Of a stretch of 64,000 nt of DNA, positions 52,524 to 61,100 are shown piece by piece (position 1 is the first letter of the stretch; each line of letters starts with the position of its first letter). The stretch lies in the NCBI GenBank assembly GCA_910574885.1, contig CAJTDD010000001.1, positions 191,973 through 255,972 of the forward strand. Direction: 5' to 3'. The DNA is from Lachnospiraceae bacterium (GTDB taxonomy: Bacteria; Bacillota; Clostridia; Lachnospirales; Lachnospiraceae). A program made the position numbers and the translations under genes. The notes beneath the pieces were generated by a model. The model worked only from the letters and a program-made list of their open reading frames with translations, was not told the DNA's origin and did no database searches.

Positions 52524-53363
52524 ATGTCTGGAATTGAGGAATCCAATTATATTCTGAATCTGGTTCATAAAATGGGTGGATACATTGACGAGAACGGGAT
52601 GCTCCAACTGAAAAACGGATTCTGTGTCGGGGAACAGGTTCCTCCTCACGGAAAGTTTTTCCGTGAACTTGCCTCCTATATGGAAAAAACATATGGAGAA
52701 ACCGGGCTTGCCGGATGCAGCGATAGGGAAGGGCGGATGCGCCACCAGCTTCGTATGTACATTGACAGGCATAACATTGCATATGTCCGGAAGAATTTTA
52801 AGAAAGACGGCATGACAGATGAGGAGGCGCTGATGGCATATGTCCAGGCTCCTTCCTGGCAGGGCGGCCTAGGCGGCGCAAAGATGCTGCGAGAGCCGGC
52901 AAGGCTGCACAATAAATATCCTTCTGAATCAAGCTACTGGAAATACCAGAAGGGACGGGAGAATAAGAAACGGCTCACCCCGGATTTCCATTCCGAATTT
53001 ATCATTGACAGGGACGGCGCCTTCGTGAGCCAGTGGAACGTTCTTGAGGAGGATAGGCAGGGAAGAGTGATCAGTGACATTGAATATTACCGGCAGAAAT
53101 ATCTGGCGCAGGGAGCAGAAGCATGGGAAGATGCACAGCGGCAGATTATGGATACGGAATCTTTTAATTATGCCTCGAAGAATGACAAGGCACATCAACG
53201 TCTGGATATAGAGCCGCCAGGATTGTTTGATACCAATTTAAGGAAACAGATTGGGAAAGAATGGAAGAGCCCATGCAAACATGCAAAGGCTCTAAGAGAC
53301 ATTAAAAACCGCTATTGCTATGGTTCGGACAAAGGGGACAGGTATTCATCCCGAAGCTCCTGA
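52524..53363 (+). CDS. Hypothetical protein, possibly DUF3114-like
   Basis: A 279-residue protein without membrane segment or signal peptide. Helical N-terminus (ESNYILNLVHKMGGYIDENGML), then RMRHQLRMYIDRHNIAYVRKNFKK, APSWQGGLGGAKMLREPARLHNKYPSESSYWKY, FHSEFIIDRDGAFVSQWNVLEED and SFNYASKNDKAHQRLDIEPPGLFD. The last two stretches recall DUF3114 proteins of Firmicutes, but this is from memory and uncertain. Its 3' end runs 46 bp into the convergent maf gene, so the last residues (GSDKGDRYSSRSS) may be an extension after loss of an earlier stop. The ATG follows AAGGGAAGG. Confidence 0.7.
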   Translation: MSGIEESNYILNLVHKMGGYIDENGMLQLKNGFCVGEQVPPHGKFFRELASYMEKTYGETGLAGCSDREGRMRHQLRMYIDRHNIAYVRKNFKKDGMTDEEALMAYVQAPSWQGGLGGAKMLREPARLHNKYPSESSYWKYQKGRENKKRLTPDFHSEFIIDRDGAFVSQWNVLEEDRQGRVISDIEYYRQKYLAQGAEAWEDAQRQIMDTESFNYASKNDKAHQRLDIEPPGLFDTNLRKQIGKEWKSPCKHAKALRDIKNRYCYGSDKGDRYSSRSS

Positions 53364-53908
53364 TAGAGCCGGCAGACCGGAAGCCCGACCACATTATTAT
53401 AATCCCCGCGGATACATTTCACATGGACGGCAAACGCACCCTGAATCCCATAGGCGCCCGCTTTATCAAGCGGGTCGCCTGTCTTAACATAAGCACGGAG
53501 GTCTTCCGGGCTTACCGGGCAGAAGGTAACGTCCGTTGATTCATAGAACGTCCTGGTATGCACCTGTCCTTTTCGGGAAATGACCAGCGATACGCCTGTG
53601 TAGACCTGATGGGTGCGGTCCGCAAGCATGGACAGCATATCGTACGCCTCCGCCTGGTCGGCGGGTTTCCCTAAAATCTCATCACGGTAAACCACAATCG
53701 TGTCCGCTCCGATGATAACACAGTTTTTTTGCCCATAACGGCGGAAAACATCCTCCGCTTTCTGAAAAGCCAGCTCCATCACAATCTCGGAAGGAACCGT
53801 TTTTGTGATCGTCTCCTTTACGGAGGAGGGGATGACCTCGAATTGAAACCCAGCCTGCGTCAATAATTCTTTTCTTCTCGGAGATGCCGATGCCAGTATA
53901 TATTTCAT
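53318..53908 (-). CDS. maf: Maf family nucleoside triphosphate pyrophosphatase
   Basis: A 196-residue house-cleaning pyrophosphatase, historically linked to septum formation. The N-terminal ILASASPRRKELLTQAG (SxSPRR) and the GADTIVVYRDEILGKPADQAEA core are diagnostic; DPLDKAGAYGIQG follows. It is the last gene of a minus-strand operon after the DUF1538 and PII-like genes (20-bp gaps) and overlaps the end of the convergent 52524 gene. Confidence 0.95.
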   Translation of the reverse strand: MKYILASASPRRKELLTQAGFQFEVIPSSVKETITKTVPSEIVMELAFQKAEDVFRRYGQKNCVIIGADTIVVYRDEILGKPADQAEAYDMLSMLADRTHQVYTGVSLVISRKGQVHTRTFYESTDVTFCPVSPEDLRAYVKTGDPLDKAGAYGIQGAFAVHVKCIRGDYNNVVGLPVCRLYQELRDEYLSPLSEP

Positions 53909-53928
53909 GTGAAACCCTCCCTTAATTC

Positions 53929-54609
53929 TTATTCGTCTTCCAACATCCTAAGCCCGGCCGTGCTCGTGACAGGAAGAGAGAAGATGATTCCCCCCGCAGG
54001 GCTGCCGGTTCCCGCCTGCTCCATGATTGCCTTCATGATTGCGTTCTTCTGTTGTCTGCGCACGACGATAAAAATCATCTCTTTTTCTTCCGCAAGAGAA
54101 ATCCCAAGGAAACGCTTCGCATGTTCCGCACCGGTTCCTTTGGCGTGAATGACGGTGCCTCCCGGCGCGTCTGCGCTTCTTGCCGCATCCATGATCGTCT
54201 CGATATATCCGGAATTTGCAATTGTAACCAAAAGCTCATAATCTGTGTTCTGCAACGTGCTTTCCTCCTCTATTGAAAGTTCCTGGCCCACCGTGATGTA
54301 TTGGAGCCGCTTCTTGCCTCCGACACTGCTTAACGGAACCAAAAATGCAATCCCTCTGCCGGGGACGTCGATTTTGACCTGGGCATACAAATCTTTTTTC
54401 AGCAGTTTCCATGTATCCCATGTGATAAAAGCGAAGTAAAGGGTTTTTCCCGTGGCCTCCAGCCCCAGATAATCAAGGATTGCGCTGTTGGCAGTCCCTT
54501 CCCCTAATACGGTAAGCGTCACATGGATATTATGCAGCTTAAAAAACTGTATAAATTTTTCACGCATTCCTCTGTTGGTAATAATACCAAGCATATAGAC
54601 CGAATTCAT
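53929..54609 (-). CDS. PII-like protein with two tandem domains
   Basis: A 226-residue protein that reads as two PII-type ferredoxin-like units: an N-terminal half from MLGIITNRGMREKFIQFFKLHNIHVTLTVLGEGTA and a C-terminal half with GYIETIMDAARSADAPGGTVIHAKGTG and EMIFIVVRRQQKNAIMKAIMEQAG, the pattern of PII C-terminal parts. A classic GlnB is about 112 residues; this doubled form is the version found next to DUF1538 genes. AGGAGGA precedes the ATG on the minus strand. It probably binds a nucleotide and gates the membrane protein encoded upstream (inference). Confidence 0.8.
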   Translation of the reverse strand: MNSVYMLGIITNRGMREKFIQFFKLHNIHVTLTVLGEGTANSAILDYLGLEATGKTLYFAFITWDTWKLLKKDLYAQVKIDVPGRGIAFLVPLSSVGGKKRLQYITVGQELSIEEESTLQNTDYELLVTIANSGYIETIMDAARSADAPGGTVIHAKGTGAEHAKRFLGISLAEEKEMIFIVVRRQQKNAIMKAIMEQAGTGSPAGGIIFSLPVTSTAGLRMLEDE

Positions 54610-54629
54610 TAAGCGTCCTCCTGATTTCT

Positions 54630-56162
54630 TTATAATTCTATAATATCATCATCTGCCAGGATATCAAGATAAGATGCCGCTTCCGTCGGAGTAATTTCAT
54701 CCTTTCCTGCACGGAATTTGTAAATTGCCCCCTGAATCTGGATTGCAATCAACGGCGTCATGGCAACCATGGCGACGATTCCGAATGCATCCTGTACAAT
54801 ATTTCCGCCTACCGCCTGACATGCGCCCATGGCAAAAGGCAGCAGGAAGGTAGCGGTCATAGGACCGGAAGCCACCCCGCCGGAGTCGAATGCAATGGCG
54901 GTAAATATTTTCGGCACGAAGAATGACAGGCAGATTGCGATTACATATCCCGGAAGGATGAACCAAAAAATCGAGATTCCGGTCAGCACCCGTGTCATGG
55001 CAAGGCCAATGGAAACTGCAACTCCAAGAGACAGGCTGATTCCCATGGAATTGCCCGAAATGGCGCCGGAGGTGATTTCCTCTACCTGTTCCATCAATAC
55101 ATAGACGGCAGGCTCCGCCTTTACGATGAAATATCCAATGATCATGCCGATGGGAATCAGGATAAAGCGGTAGGGGAGGGCGGCGATGGTCTGCCCAAGA
55201 TGATTCCCGGCCGGCATGAAGCCTACGTTTACCCCGGTCAGGAACAACACCAGGCCGATATAGGTATAGACGACGCCTATGATGATTTTCAGGAGAGTCT
55301 TCTTTTTGAGTTTCAGCGAAACAATCTGGAAGACGGCGAAAAATACGGCAATCGGAAGCAGTGACACCATGATTTCTTTCATGTATTCCGGAAATCCTTT
55401 TGCAAAATGACGCCACAGTTCCACGGAATCCTGGATCTCAGGAAGTTCCTTCGGCGTATAGACGGCGTCTCCCGGATGGTACAAAAGCCCAAGCAGCAGG
55501 ACTGCAAGAATCGGCCCGATGGAGCAGAGGGCTACCAGCCCGAAACTATCGTCCTCTGCATGTTTGTCGCTTCGGACGGCGGCAAAACCAACACCCATGG
55601 ACATGATGAAGGGAACCGTCATAGGGCCGGTGGTGACGCCTCCTGAATCGAACGCCACCGCGAGGAAATCTTTCGGGACGAAGAACGCCAATATAAATAC
55701 AAGGATGTAGCATACCACCAACAATGAAGGCAGTGAGCGGGAAAAAAGCATACGCATCATGGCGACCACCAGAAAAAATCCGACGCCGAAGGCGACTGCC
55801 AGAATCAGCACCATATTAGGGATAGAAGGGACTTGCTCGGCAAGTACCTGAAGGTCCGGTTCCGATATGGTAATCACGAATCCCAGGATAAAGCACAGGA
55901 AGAATACAATCCAGAATCTCTGGGAATTTGCCATCTTCGTGCCGACCTTTTCCCCCATAGGCGTCATGGCAAGCTCTGCCCCCAGGGTGAACAGCATCAT
56001 GCCGACGACAAGGAGCACGGCTCCGAACAGGAACAAAAGCAGGATGCTAGGCGGGACGGGCGCAATGGTAAAACTCAAAAGCAGCACCAGCCCGATGATG
56101 GGCAGTACGGCTTTTAATGCCTCTTCTAATTTTTCAGCGAATTTTGTCTGGTAGAATTCCAT
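54630..56162 (-). CDS. DUF1538 integral membrane protein
   Basis: A 510-residue, very hydrophobic protein with an internal duplication of about 250 residues per half. Each half carries the same loop, FDSGGVTTGPMTVPF and FDSGGVASGPMTATF, and GEK/GNS-type helices, with roughly twelve membrane segments in all. The short cytoplasmic tail ends DEITPTEAASYLDILADDDIIEL. DUF1538 proteins are putative transporters of unknown substrate, often paired with PII-like regulators as here. It is the first gene of the minus-strand operon. Confidence 0.88.
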   Translation of the reverse strand: MEFYQTKFAEKLEEALKAVLPIIGLVLLLSFTIAPVPPSILLLFLFGAVLLVVGMMLFTLGAELAMTPMGEKVGTKMANSQRFWIVFFLCFILGFVITISEPDLQVLAEQVPSIPNMVLILAVAFGVGFFLVVAMMRMLFSRSLPSLLVVCYILVFILAFFVPKDFLAVAFDSGGVTTGPMTVPFIMSMGVGFAAVRSDKHAEDDSFGLVALCSIGPILAVLLLGLLYHPGDAVYTPKELPEIQDSVELWRHFAKGFPEYMKEIMVSLLPIAVFFAVFQIVSLKLKKKTLLKIIIGVVYTYIGLVLFLTGVNVGFMPAGNHLGQTIAALPYRFILIPIGMIIGYFIVKAEPAVYVLMEQVEEITSGAISGNSMGISLSLGVAVSIGLAMTRVLTGISIFWFILPGYVIAICLSFFVPKIFTAIAFDSGGVASGPMTATFLLPFAMGACQAVGGNIVQDAFGIVAMVAMTPLIAIQIQGAIYKFRAGKDEITPTEAASYLDILADDDIIEL

Positions 56163-56275
56163 GAAATAAGATCCTTTCTAAAAGAAACAGGTTAACAGAT
56201 ATATCCACTTTAACATGATTTCGGAAAGGGCTGCAACCGATTCCCGCCTTTTTAACAGGTTCTTAACGTTATTTA

Positions 56276-56304
56276 TTTACAGTTCCCAAATGTTTCGGTA
56301 TAAT
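56276..56304 (+). promoter_or_regulatory. Promoter of the YbaK-type gene
   Basis: TTTACA (56276-56281) and TATAAT (56299-56304) are separated by 17 bp in the 216-bp divergent region. Confidence 0.75.
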
Positions 56305-56378
56305 GTTAGGGTATCATAAAGGTCAGGCATCCGTAAGAGTTTGTGCGGATATGCCGGAAACAGATGGAGGAAGAAGAC

Positions 56379-56915
56379 ATGTATATCAGTGAAATCAGGA
56401 CGTCGGCGCCTACAGATGAGAGGATGCCGTTGGAGAGAAAGATGTATGAGACATTGGATAAATTAAAGATACCTTATGAGCAGGTGGATAATGACCCGGC
56501 GGCTTCTATGGAAGAGTGTGCCGCTATCGACGTGGCGATTGGGACGGAGATCCGTAAGAATGTGTTTCTGTGCAACCAGAAGAAGACTACGTTTTTCCTG
56601 TTGGTGATGCCGGCGGACAAGGCGTTTGACACGGCGGCATTCAGCAAGAAGTTAGGGGTTTCCCATATGTCGTTCGCGCCTCCAGAGAAGATGATGGAGC
56701 ATTTGGGGACCACGCCGGGATCAGCAAGCGTAGCCGGGCTTCTGACGGACGAGGATGATTATGTGCAGGTGATTGTGGATAAAGAAGTGGCAGAGGCGGA
56801 GTGGTTCGGGTGTAATCCGGGGATTAATACGAGCCATTTGAAATTCCGGACCAAGGATTTGCTGAATAAGTTTTTGCCGGCGATTCACCATAGGGCTAGG
56901 ATTGTGGCATTGTAA
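56379..56915 (+). CDS. YbaK/PrdX-type prolyl-tRNA editing protein
   Basis: A 178-residue aminoacyl-tRNA deacylase-domain protein of the free-standing ProX/PrdX group, which hydrolyses mischarged Ala- or Cys-tRNA(Pro). The core reads IPYEQVDNDPAASMEECAAIDVAIGTEIRKNVFLCNQKKTTFFLLVMPADKAFD, followed by SFAPPEKMMEHLGTTPGSASVAGLL. The frame is open from 56343, but ATG 56379 follows GGAGGAAGA and gives the family length. Confidence 0.88.
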   Translation: MYISEIRTSAPTDERMPLERKMYETLDKLKIPYEQVDNDPAASMEECAAIDVAIGTEIRKNVFLCNQKKTTFFLLVMPADKAFDTAAFSKKLGVSHMSFAPPEKMMEHLGTTPGSASVAGLLTDEDDYVQVIVDKEVAEAEWFGCNPGINTSHLKFRTKDLLNKFLPAIHHRARIVAL

Positions 56916-56957
56916 GGAATGATATTTGGACCGTACAGCCAAAAAAGGGGTGGTGTG

Positions 56958-57653
56958 ATGAGGAAGGTTAAAAAGGAAGAGTTGGAAGGGATTTCCAAGG
57001 GGCGAAAAAGGGGAGGGGCGCTTCGGGAGGTTCTGATTGAGGATATGGATCTGTCGGGATTTGATTTTTCGGGGATGGATTTTACGTTGAGTTCTTTTCG
57101 GGGTGTGAGGCTTGAGCATGTGAATTTTCGCGGGGCCGTGATTGAGAATGCGCTTTTGGATGGGTGTTCTTTGAGGGGATCTGTTTTTCGGGACGCGGAT
57201 ATGAAGACGGCTTCTTTGCGGGATTGTGATATGACGGGATGCGATATCCGGGGGGCGAATCTTTTCGGGGCGGTTCTGGAACATGCAAGGCTTGACGGGA
57301 TTATTTCGGACGAAGGAACGCAGTGGTTCCGGATGCATTGTCCCACAAGGGGACCGATTCTTGGATATAAGAAATGTGTGAACGACAGGCTGGTGCAGCT
57401 TTTGATTCCTGCCGATGCGAAGAGGACTTCGGCGACGCTGCCATCTTGCCGGTGCAGTAAGGCGAAGGTGCTGACCATCAAGAGTTTTGATTCGTCGGTG
57501 GAATTTGACGAGGCCTGGTCTTTGGTGGATGAGAATTTTGTCTATCGAAAAGGGCAGTGGGTGGAAGTTTTGGATTTTAATGAGGACCGGTGGATGGATT
57601 CTACGACGGGGATTCATTTCTGGATGTCCAGAGAAGAGGCGATTCGTTATTAA
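56958..57653 (+). CDS. Pentapeptide-repeat protein
   Basis: A 231-residue protein. About residues 30-110 are tandem pentapeptides of the A(D/N)Lxx type (LSGFDFSGMDFTLSSF, VNFRGAVIENALLDGCSLRG, ADMKTASLRDCDMTGCDIRG, ANLFGAVLEHARLDG), which fold as a right-handed square beta-helix. The C-terminal 110 residues form another domain (IKSFDSSVEFDEAWSLVDENFVYRKGQWVEVLDFNEDRW). Some pentapeptide proteins bind DNA gyrase, but nothing here shows the target. The ATG follows AAGGGGTGG; codons are T- and G-rich compared with neighbours. Confidence 0.85.
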   Translation: MRKVKKEELEGISKGRKRGGALREVLIEDMDLSGFDFSGMDFTLSSFRGVRLEHVNFRGAVIENALLDGCSLRGSVFRDADMKTASLRDCDMTGCDIRGANLFGAVLEHARLDGIISDEGTQWFRMHCPTRGPILGYKKCVNDRLVQLLIPADAKRTSATLPSCRCSKAKVLTIKSFDSSVEFDEAWSLVDENFVYRKGQWVEVLDFNEDRWMDSTTGIHFWMSREEAIRY

Positions 57654-57692
57654 CGGATAAAAGATAGAGATAGAACGATATAAGGAGAGTAT

Positions 57693-59405
57693 ATGAAGAC
57701 AGCAGAAGATTTGAGACAATTATTAGAACGGATTGACCATAGGGGATATCCGGCATATAAGGACACGAAGGGGGCCTATCAATTTCAGAGATATGTGTTA
57801 TCGATTGACCATGTACAGGGAGACCCTTTTGCAGCGCCTTCCAAGTTGAGCGTGAGGGTTCCCGGAAGGGCTGCGGGATTCCCCAAGGAATTATTTGACA
57901 AGAAGCATAAACGGATTGCTTTGCAGGATATGTTGATCCGGAATTTCCATGAGCAGATTCAGCAGTATTCTTTTCAGGCAAAGGGTTCCGGAAAGAGCGG
58001 CATTATCAGCGTGACCAGATGTTCCCAGGAGATTCTGGAACGGACGGCGTGCGAACTGAATCCGTCAAGCGGAGACGTTACGGTAAGGTTCGAGGTTGGT
58101 TTCCCGGCGAACGGACGTACCATCAATGCACGGGAGCTAATGAAGATTCTGTATGATTTCCTTCCTTCCTGTGTGGAGAGGGCTCTGTATTATGGAAGGC
58201 TTGACAAAGGAAAGGTGCAGAAGGTCATGGAGTTATCGGAAGACCAGGAAGCAATCCGCAGCCAGTTAGAGCCTATGGGATTGGTGGCTTTTGTGGCCAA
58301 TGGCTCGGTTCTTCCGCGGGAGTCCGGCGTGTCCCAGCGCCCTATGAAGGGGGCGGTTGCCTTTGCTTCGCCAAAATCTATGGAGGTGACGATGGAACTT
58401 CCTTATAAGGGAAAGATTCGCGGGATGGGAATCCGAAAAGGCGTGACCTTGATTGTGGGCGGCGGCTATCATGGCAAATCCACGCTCTTAAAAGCTTTGG
58501 AGACGGGCGTGTATCCCCATATTGCGGGGGATGGCAGAGAGTATGTGGTGACAGACCAGGCGGCGGTGAAGATTCGCGCGGAGGACGGAAGAAGCATCAA
58601 GCATACGGATATTTCCATGTTCATCAATGATCTGCCAAACGGCAAGGATACGGTGGCGTTCCACACAGAGGATGCCAGCGGGAGTACTTCCCAGGCGGCA
58701 AATGTAGTCGAGGGCATAGAGGCAGGCGCAAAGGTATTCCTTATTGACGAAGATACCAGCGCAACGAATTTCATGGTAAGGGATGAGCTGATGCAGAGGG
58801 TCATCCACAGGGATATGGAACCGATTACCCCGTTTATCGAGAGGGTAAGGGCGCTTTATGAGGAGTTCGGGATTTCTACCGTAATCGTGGCGGGAAGCTC
58901 CGGCGCATATTTCCAGGTGGCAGATTCTATCGTGCAGATGGATAAGTATGTGCCAAAGGAGATCACGGAAGCGGCGAAGACGGCGGCAAAGGACTACCCG
59001 CAGCTTACGCTTCCCAAGGAAGGCCCAAAGAAGCCGTCCTTTGACAGGAAGATCCGCAGCTACCCAGGGCTTAAAAGTAAAGGACGCATCAAGATTAAGA
59101 CCATGGGGAGAGACGGCGTGACGCTGAACCATGAGACGATTGATTTAAGATATGTGGAGCAGTTGATGGACAGCGAGCAGCTTGCGTCCCTTGGAAATGT
59201 GGTGAAGCATCTGGAAGAAAATGTGTTCGACGGCAGAAAGACTCTCGGACAGACGATTGAGGAGCTGTGGCGGAAACTGGATTCCCAGGGCCTTGCCGCA
59301 GTGTGCGACGGCAGCTATCTCCCGGGAAATCTGGCAATGCCAAGGAAGCAGGAGATTTACGCATGCCTGAACCGATACCGCCGTCTGGGGACTTCTGGAA
59401 AATAG
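57693..59405 (+). CDS. Predicted ATPase of the ABC class (PF09818 type)
   Basis: A 570-residue soluble ABC-class ATPase without a transporter. The N-terminal part (DLRQLLERIDHRGYPAYKDTKGAYQF) is characteristic, Walker A is VGGGYHGKSTLLKAL (about residues 255-270), Walker B is KVFLIDEDTSATNFMVRDELMQ, and IVAGSSGAYFQVADSIVQMD follows. The function of this conserved family is unknown. It follows the pentapeptide gene by 39 bp. A stop at 59403-59405 is followed closely by rsmD. Confidence 0.9.
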   Translation: MKTAEDLRQLLERIDHRGYPAYKDTKGAYQFQRYVLSIDHVQGDPFAAPSKLSVRVPGRAAGFPKELFDKKHKRIALQDMLIRNFHEQIQQYSFQAKGSGKSGIISVTRCSQEILERTACELNPSSGDVTVRFEVGFPANGRTINARELMKILYDFLPSCVERALYYGRLDKGKVQKVMELSEDQEAIRSQLEPMGLVAFVANGSVLPRESGVSQRPMKGAVAFASPKSMEVTMELPYKGKIRGMGIRKGVTLIVGGGYHGKSTLLKALETGVYPHIAGDGREYVVTDQAAVKIRAEDGRSIKHTDISMFINDLPNGKDTVAFHTEDASGSTSQAANVVEGIEAGAKVFLIDEDTSATNFMVRDELMQRVIHRDMEPITPFIERVRALYEEFGISTVIVAGSSGAYFQVADSIVQMDKYVPKEITEAAKTAAKDYPQLTLPKEGPKKPSFDRKIRSYPGLKSKGRIKIKTMGRDGVTLNHETIDLRYVEQLMDSEQLASLGNVVKHLEENVFDGRKTLGQTIEELWRKLDSQGLAAVCDGSYLPGNLAMPRKQEIYACLNRYRRLGTSGK

Positions 59406-59419
59406 GAAGGGGTTTTTAT

Positions 59420-59989
59420 ATGAGAGTAATCGCAGGCAGTGCAAGAAGGTTACAACTGAAGACATTAGAGGGCATAGAGACGCGCCCTACGACCGACCGT
59501 ATCAAGGAGACGTTGTTCAATATGCTAGCGCCGTATCTGTATGACTGCATCTTTCTGGATTTGTTCGCAGGAAGCGGCGGTATCGGAATCGAGGCGTTAA
59601 GCCGCGGAGCCATGGAGGCGGTGTTCGTGGAGAAGAACCCGAAGGCGATGCAGTGCGTGAAGGAGAATCTTTCCCATACCCATCTGGAGCGCAAGGGAAT
59701 GACCATGACCATGGACGTTATGACGGCTCTCTACAAATTAGAGGGCGAGAAACAGTTTGACTATATTTTCATGGACCCGCCTTACGGGCAGGAACTGGAA
59801 CGGCGGGTGCTGACGTACCTGTCGGAATCGAAACTGCTGGCGCCGGAGGGCGTGATTATTATAGAAGCGGCAAAAGATGCGGATTTCGGTTATGCAGAGG
59901 AATTAGGATTTACAATCATTAAGAACAAGATCTACAAGACCAACAAGCATGTATTCCTTGAGCCGGCAGGGAGGAAGGGGATATGTTAA
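59420..59989 (+). CDS. rsmD: 16S rRNA (guanine966-N2)-methyltransferase
   Basis: A 189-residue SAM-dependent methyltransferase acting on assembled small-subunit precursors. [36 protein letters not shown] is the RsmD N-terminus, [19 protein letters not shown] motif I, and [11 protein letters not shown] the catalytic (N/D)PPY. The frame is open upstream into the preceding gene, but ATG 59420 after AGGAAGGGG is clear. It overlaps coaD by 7 bp. Confidence 0.96.
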   Translation: MRVIAGSARRLQLKTLEGIETRPTTDRIKETLFNMLAPYLYDCIFLDLFAGSGGIGIEALSRGAMEAVFVEKNPKAMQCVKENLSHTHLERKGMTMTMDVMTALYKLEGEKQFDYIFMDPPYGQELERRVLTYLSESKLLAPEGVIIIEAAKDADFGYAEELGFTIIKNKIYKTNKHVFLEPAGRKGIC

Positions 59990-60477
59990 GGGCAATCTAT
60001 CCGGGGAGCTTCGACCCTGTCACCTTCGGGCATCTGGATATCATCAAAAGGTCGTCAAGGCTTGTGGATGAATTAATTGTGGGAGTCCTGAACAATAAAG
60101 CAAAAAGTCCGTTGTTTTCCGTGGAAGAACGTGTTAGAATGTTAGAGGAAGTAACGAGTGACATACCGAATATCAGAATCATCCCATTCGGGGGATTGCT
60201 GGTGGATTTTGCCCGCCGGGTGGATGCCGGCATGGTAATCCGCGGATTGAGGGCGATAACGGATTTTGAATACGAACTGCAGATGGCGCAGACGAACCAT
60301 AAGTTAGAGCCGGATTTGGAGACGGCGTTTTTGACAACCAGCCTGGAGTATTCCTACCTGAGTTCTACGACGGTAAAGGAAGTGGCGGCTTTTGGCGGGG
60401 ATATTTCTCAGTTTGTGCCGGAATCAGTTGCGGACAGGATTACGGAGAAGATGAAGAAAAAGGAGAGTGTAAACTAA
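59983..60477 (+). CDS. coaD: Phosphopantetheine adenylyltransferase
   Basis: A 164-residue nucleotidyltransferase that makes dephospho-CoA from phosphopantetheine and ATP. The (T/H)xGH motif is in [18 protein letters not shown], and the ISSTxVRE-type signature reads [15 protein letters not shown]. It is coupled to rsmD by overlap and to the next gene by one shared base; rsmD-coaD-ylbJ is a conserved neighbourhood in Firmicutes. Confidence 0.97.
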   Translation: MLRAIYPGSFDPVTFGHLDIIKRSSRLVDELIVGVLNNKAKSPLFSVEERVRMLEEVTSDIPNIRIIPFGGLLVDFARRVDAGMVIRGLRAITDFEYELQMAQTNHKLEPDLETAFLTTSLEYSYLSSTTVKEVAAFGGDISQFVPESVADRITEKMKKKESVN

Positions 60478-61100
60478 TGAGCAGCCGTATTGAACAGATT
60501 ATTGAGGAAATCGAAGAGTATATTGACAGTTGTAAGTTCCAGCCGCTGTCCACTTCTAAGATTATCGTGAATAAAGACCAGATGGACGAGCTTCTTAGGG
60601 AGCTTAGGATGAAGACGCCGGACGAGATTAAGCGTTACCAGAAGATTATTGCCAACAAGGACGCTATCCTGGCGGACGCCCAGGCGAAAGCGGACAGCAT
60701 GATTGAAGAAGCGCAGATTCATACCAGTGAATTGGTCAGCGAGCATGAGATTATGCAGCAGGCATACGCCCAGGCCAACGAGATCGTGACTGCGGCCACG
60801 GAGCAGGCACAGGAGATTCTGGACAACGCCACCAGCGACGCCAATGATATCCGCATCGGCGCCATGCAGTATACCGATGATCTGCTGGCGAATGCAGAGA
60901 GCATCATCGGCCATACATTAGACAGCTATACGACGAAATACGACGGACTTGTGAACTCTCTGCAAGAATGTTACGACATGGTACACAACAACCGGGCGGA
61001 GCTTGAGATCCCGGATCAGTCTGCGCGGACGCTGGAGGCAGAGTACGGCAATGCGGAGCCGGAACCAGAATTTAGCGTAGACGAGGAAGAGATGATATAA
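60477..61100 (+). CDS. Coiled-coil protein (V-ATPase subunit H-like annotation)
   Basis: A 207-residue acidic protein, almost all helical: residues about 55-150 are a long amphipathic coiled coil rich in Ala, Glu and Gln (DAQAKADSMIEEAQIHTSELV, AYAQANEIVTAATEQAQEILDNAT). Similar clostridial proteins are annotated as 'ATPase' or V-type ATPase subunit H-like, which probably reflects coiled-coil similarity only. It shares one base with coaD. A DivIVA- or scaffold-like role is as plausible as an ATPase one. Confidence 0.75.
   Translation: MSSRIEQIIEEIEEYIDSCKFQPLSTSKIIVNKDQMDELLRELRMKTPDEIKRYQKIIANKDAILADAQAKADSMIEEAQIHTSELVSEHEIMQQAYAQANEIVTAATEQAQEILDNATSDANDIRIGAMQYTDDLLANAESIIGHTLDSYTTKYDGLVNSLQECYDMVHNNRAELEIPDQSARTLEAEYGNAEPEPEFSVDEEEMI

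Noticed and set aside
56721-57719. A 332-codon minus-strand open frame rich in Pro, Arg and His
   Set aside because: Antisense to the pentapeptide gene; the repeat structure of that gene keeps the opposite frame open. No start signal.
59267-59419. Longer RsmD start inside the ABC-class ATPase gene
   Set aside because: The added 51 residues are unlike RsmD; ATG 59420 has a proper ribosome site.
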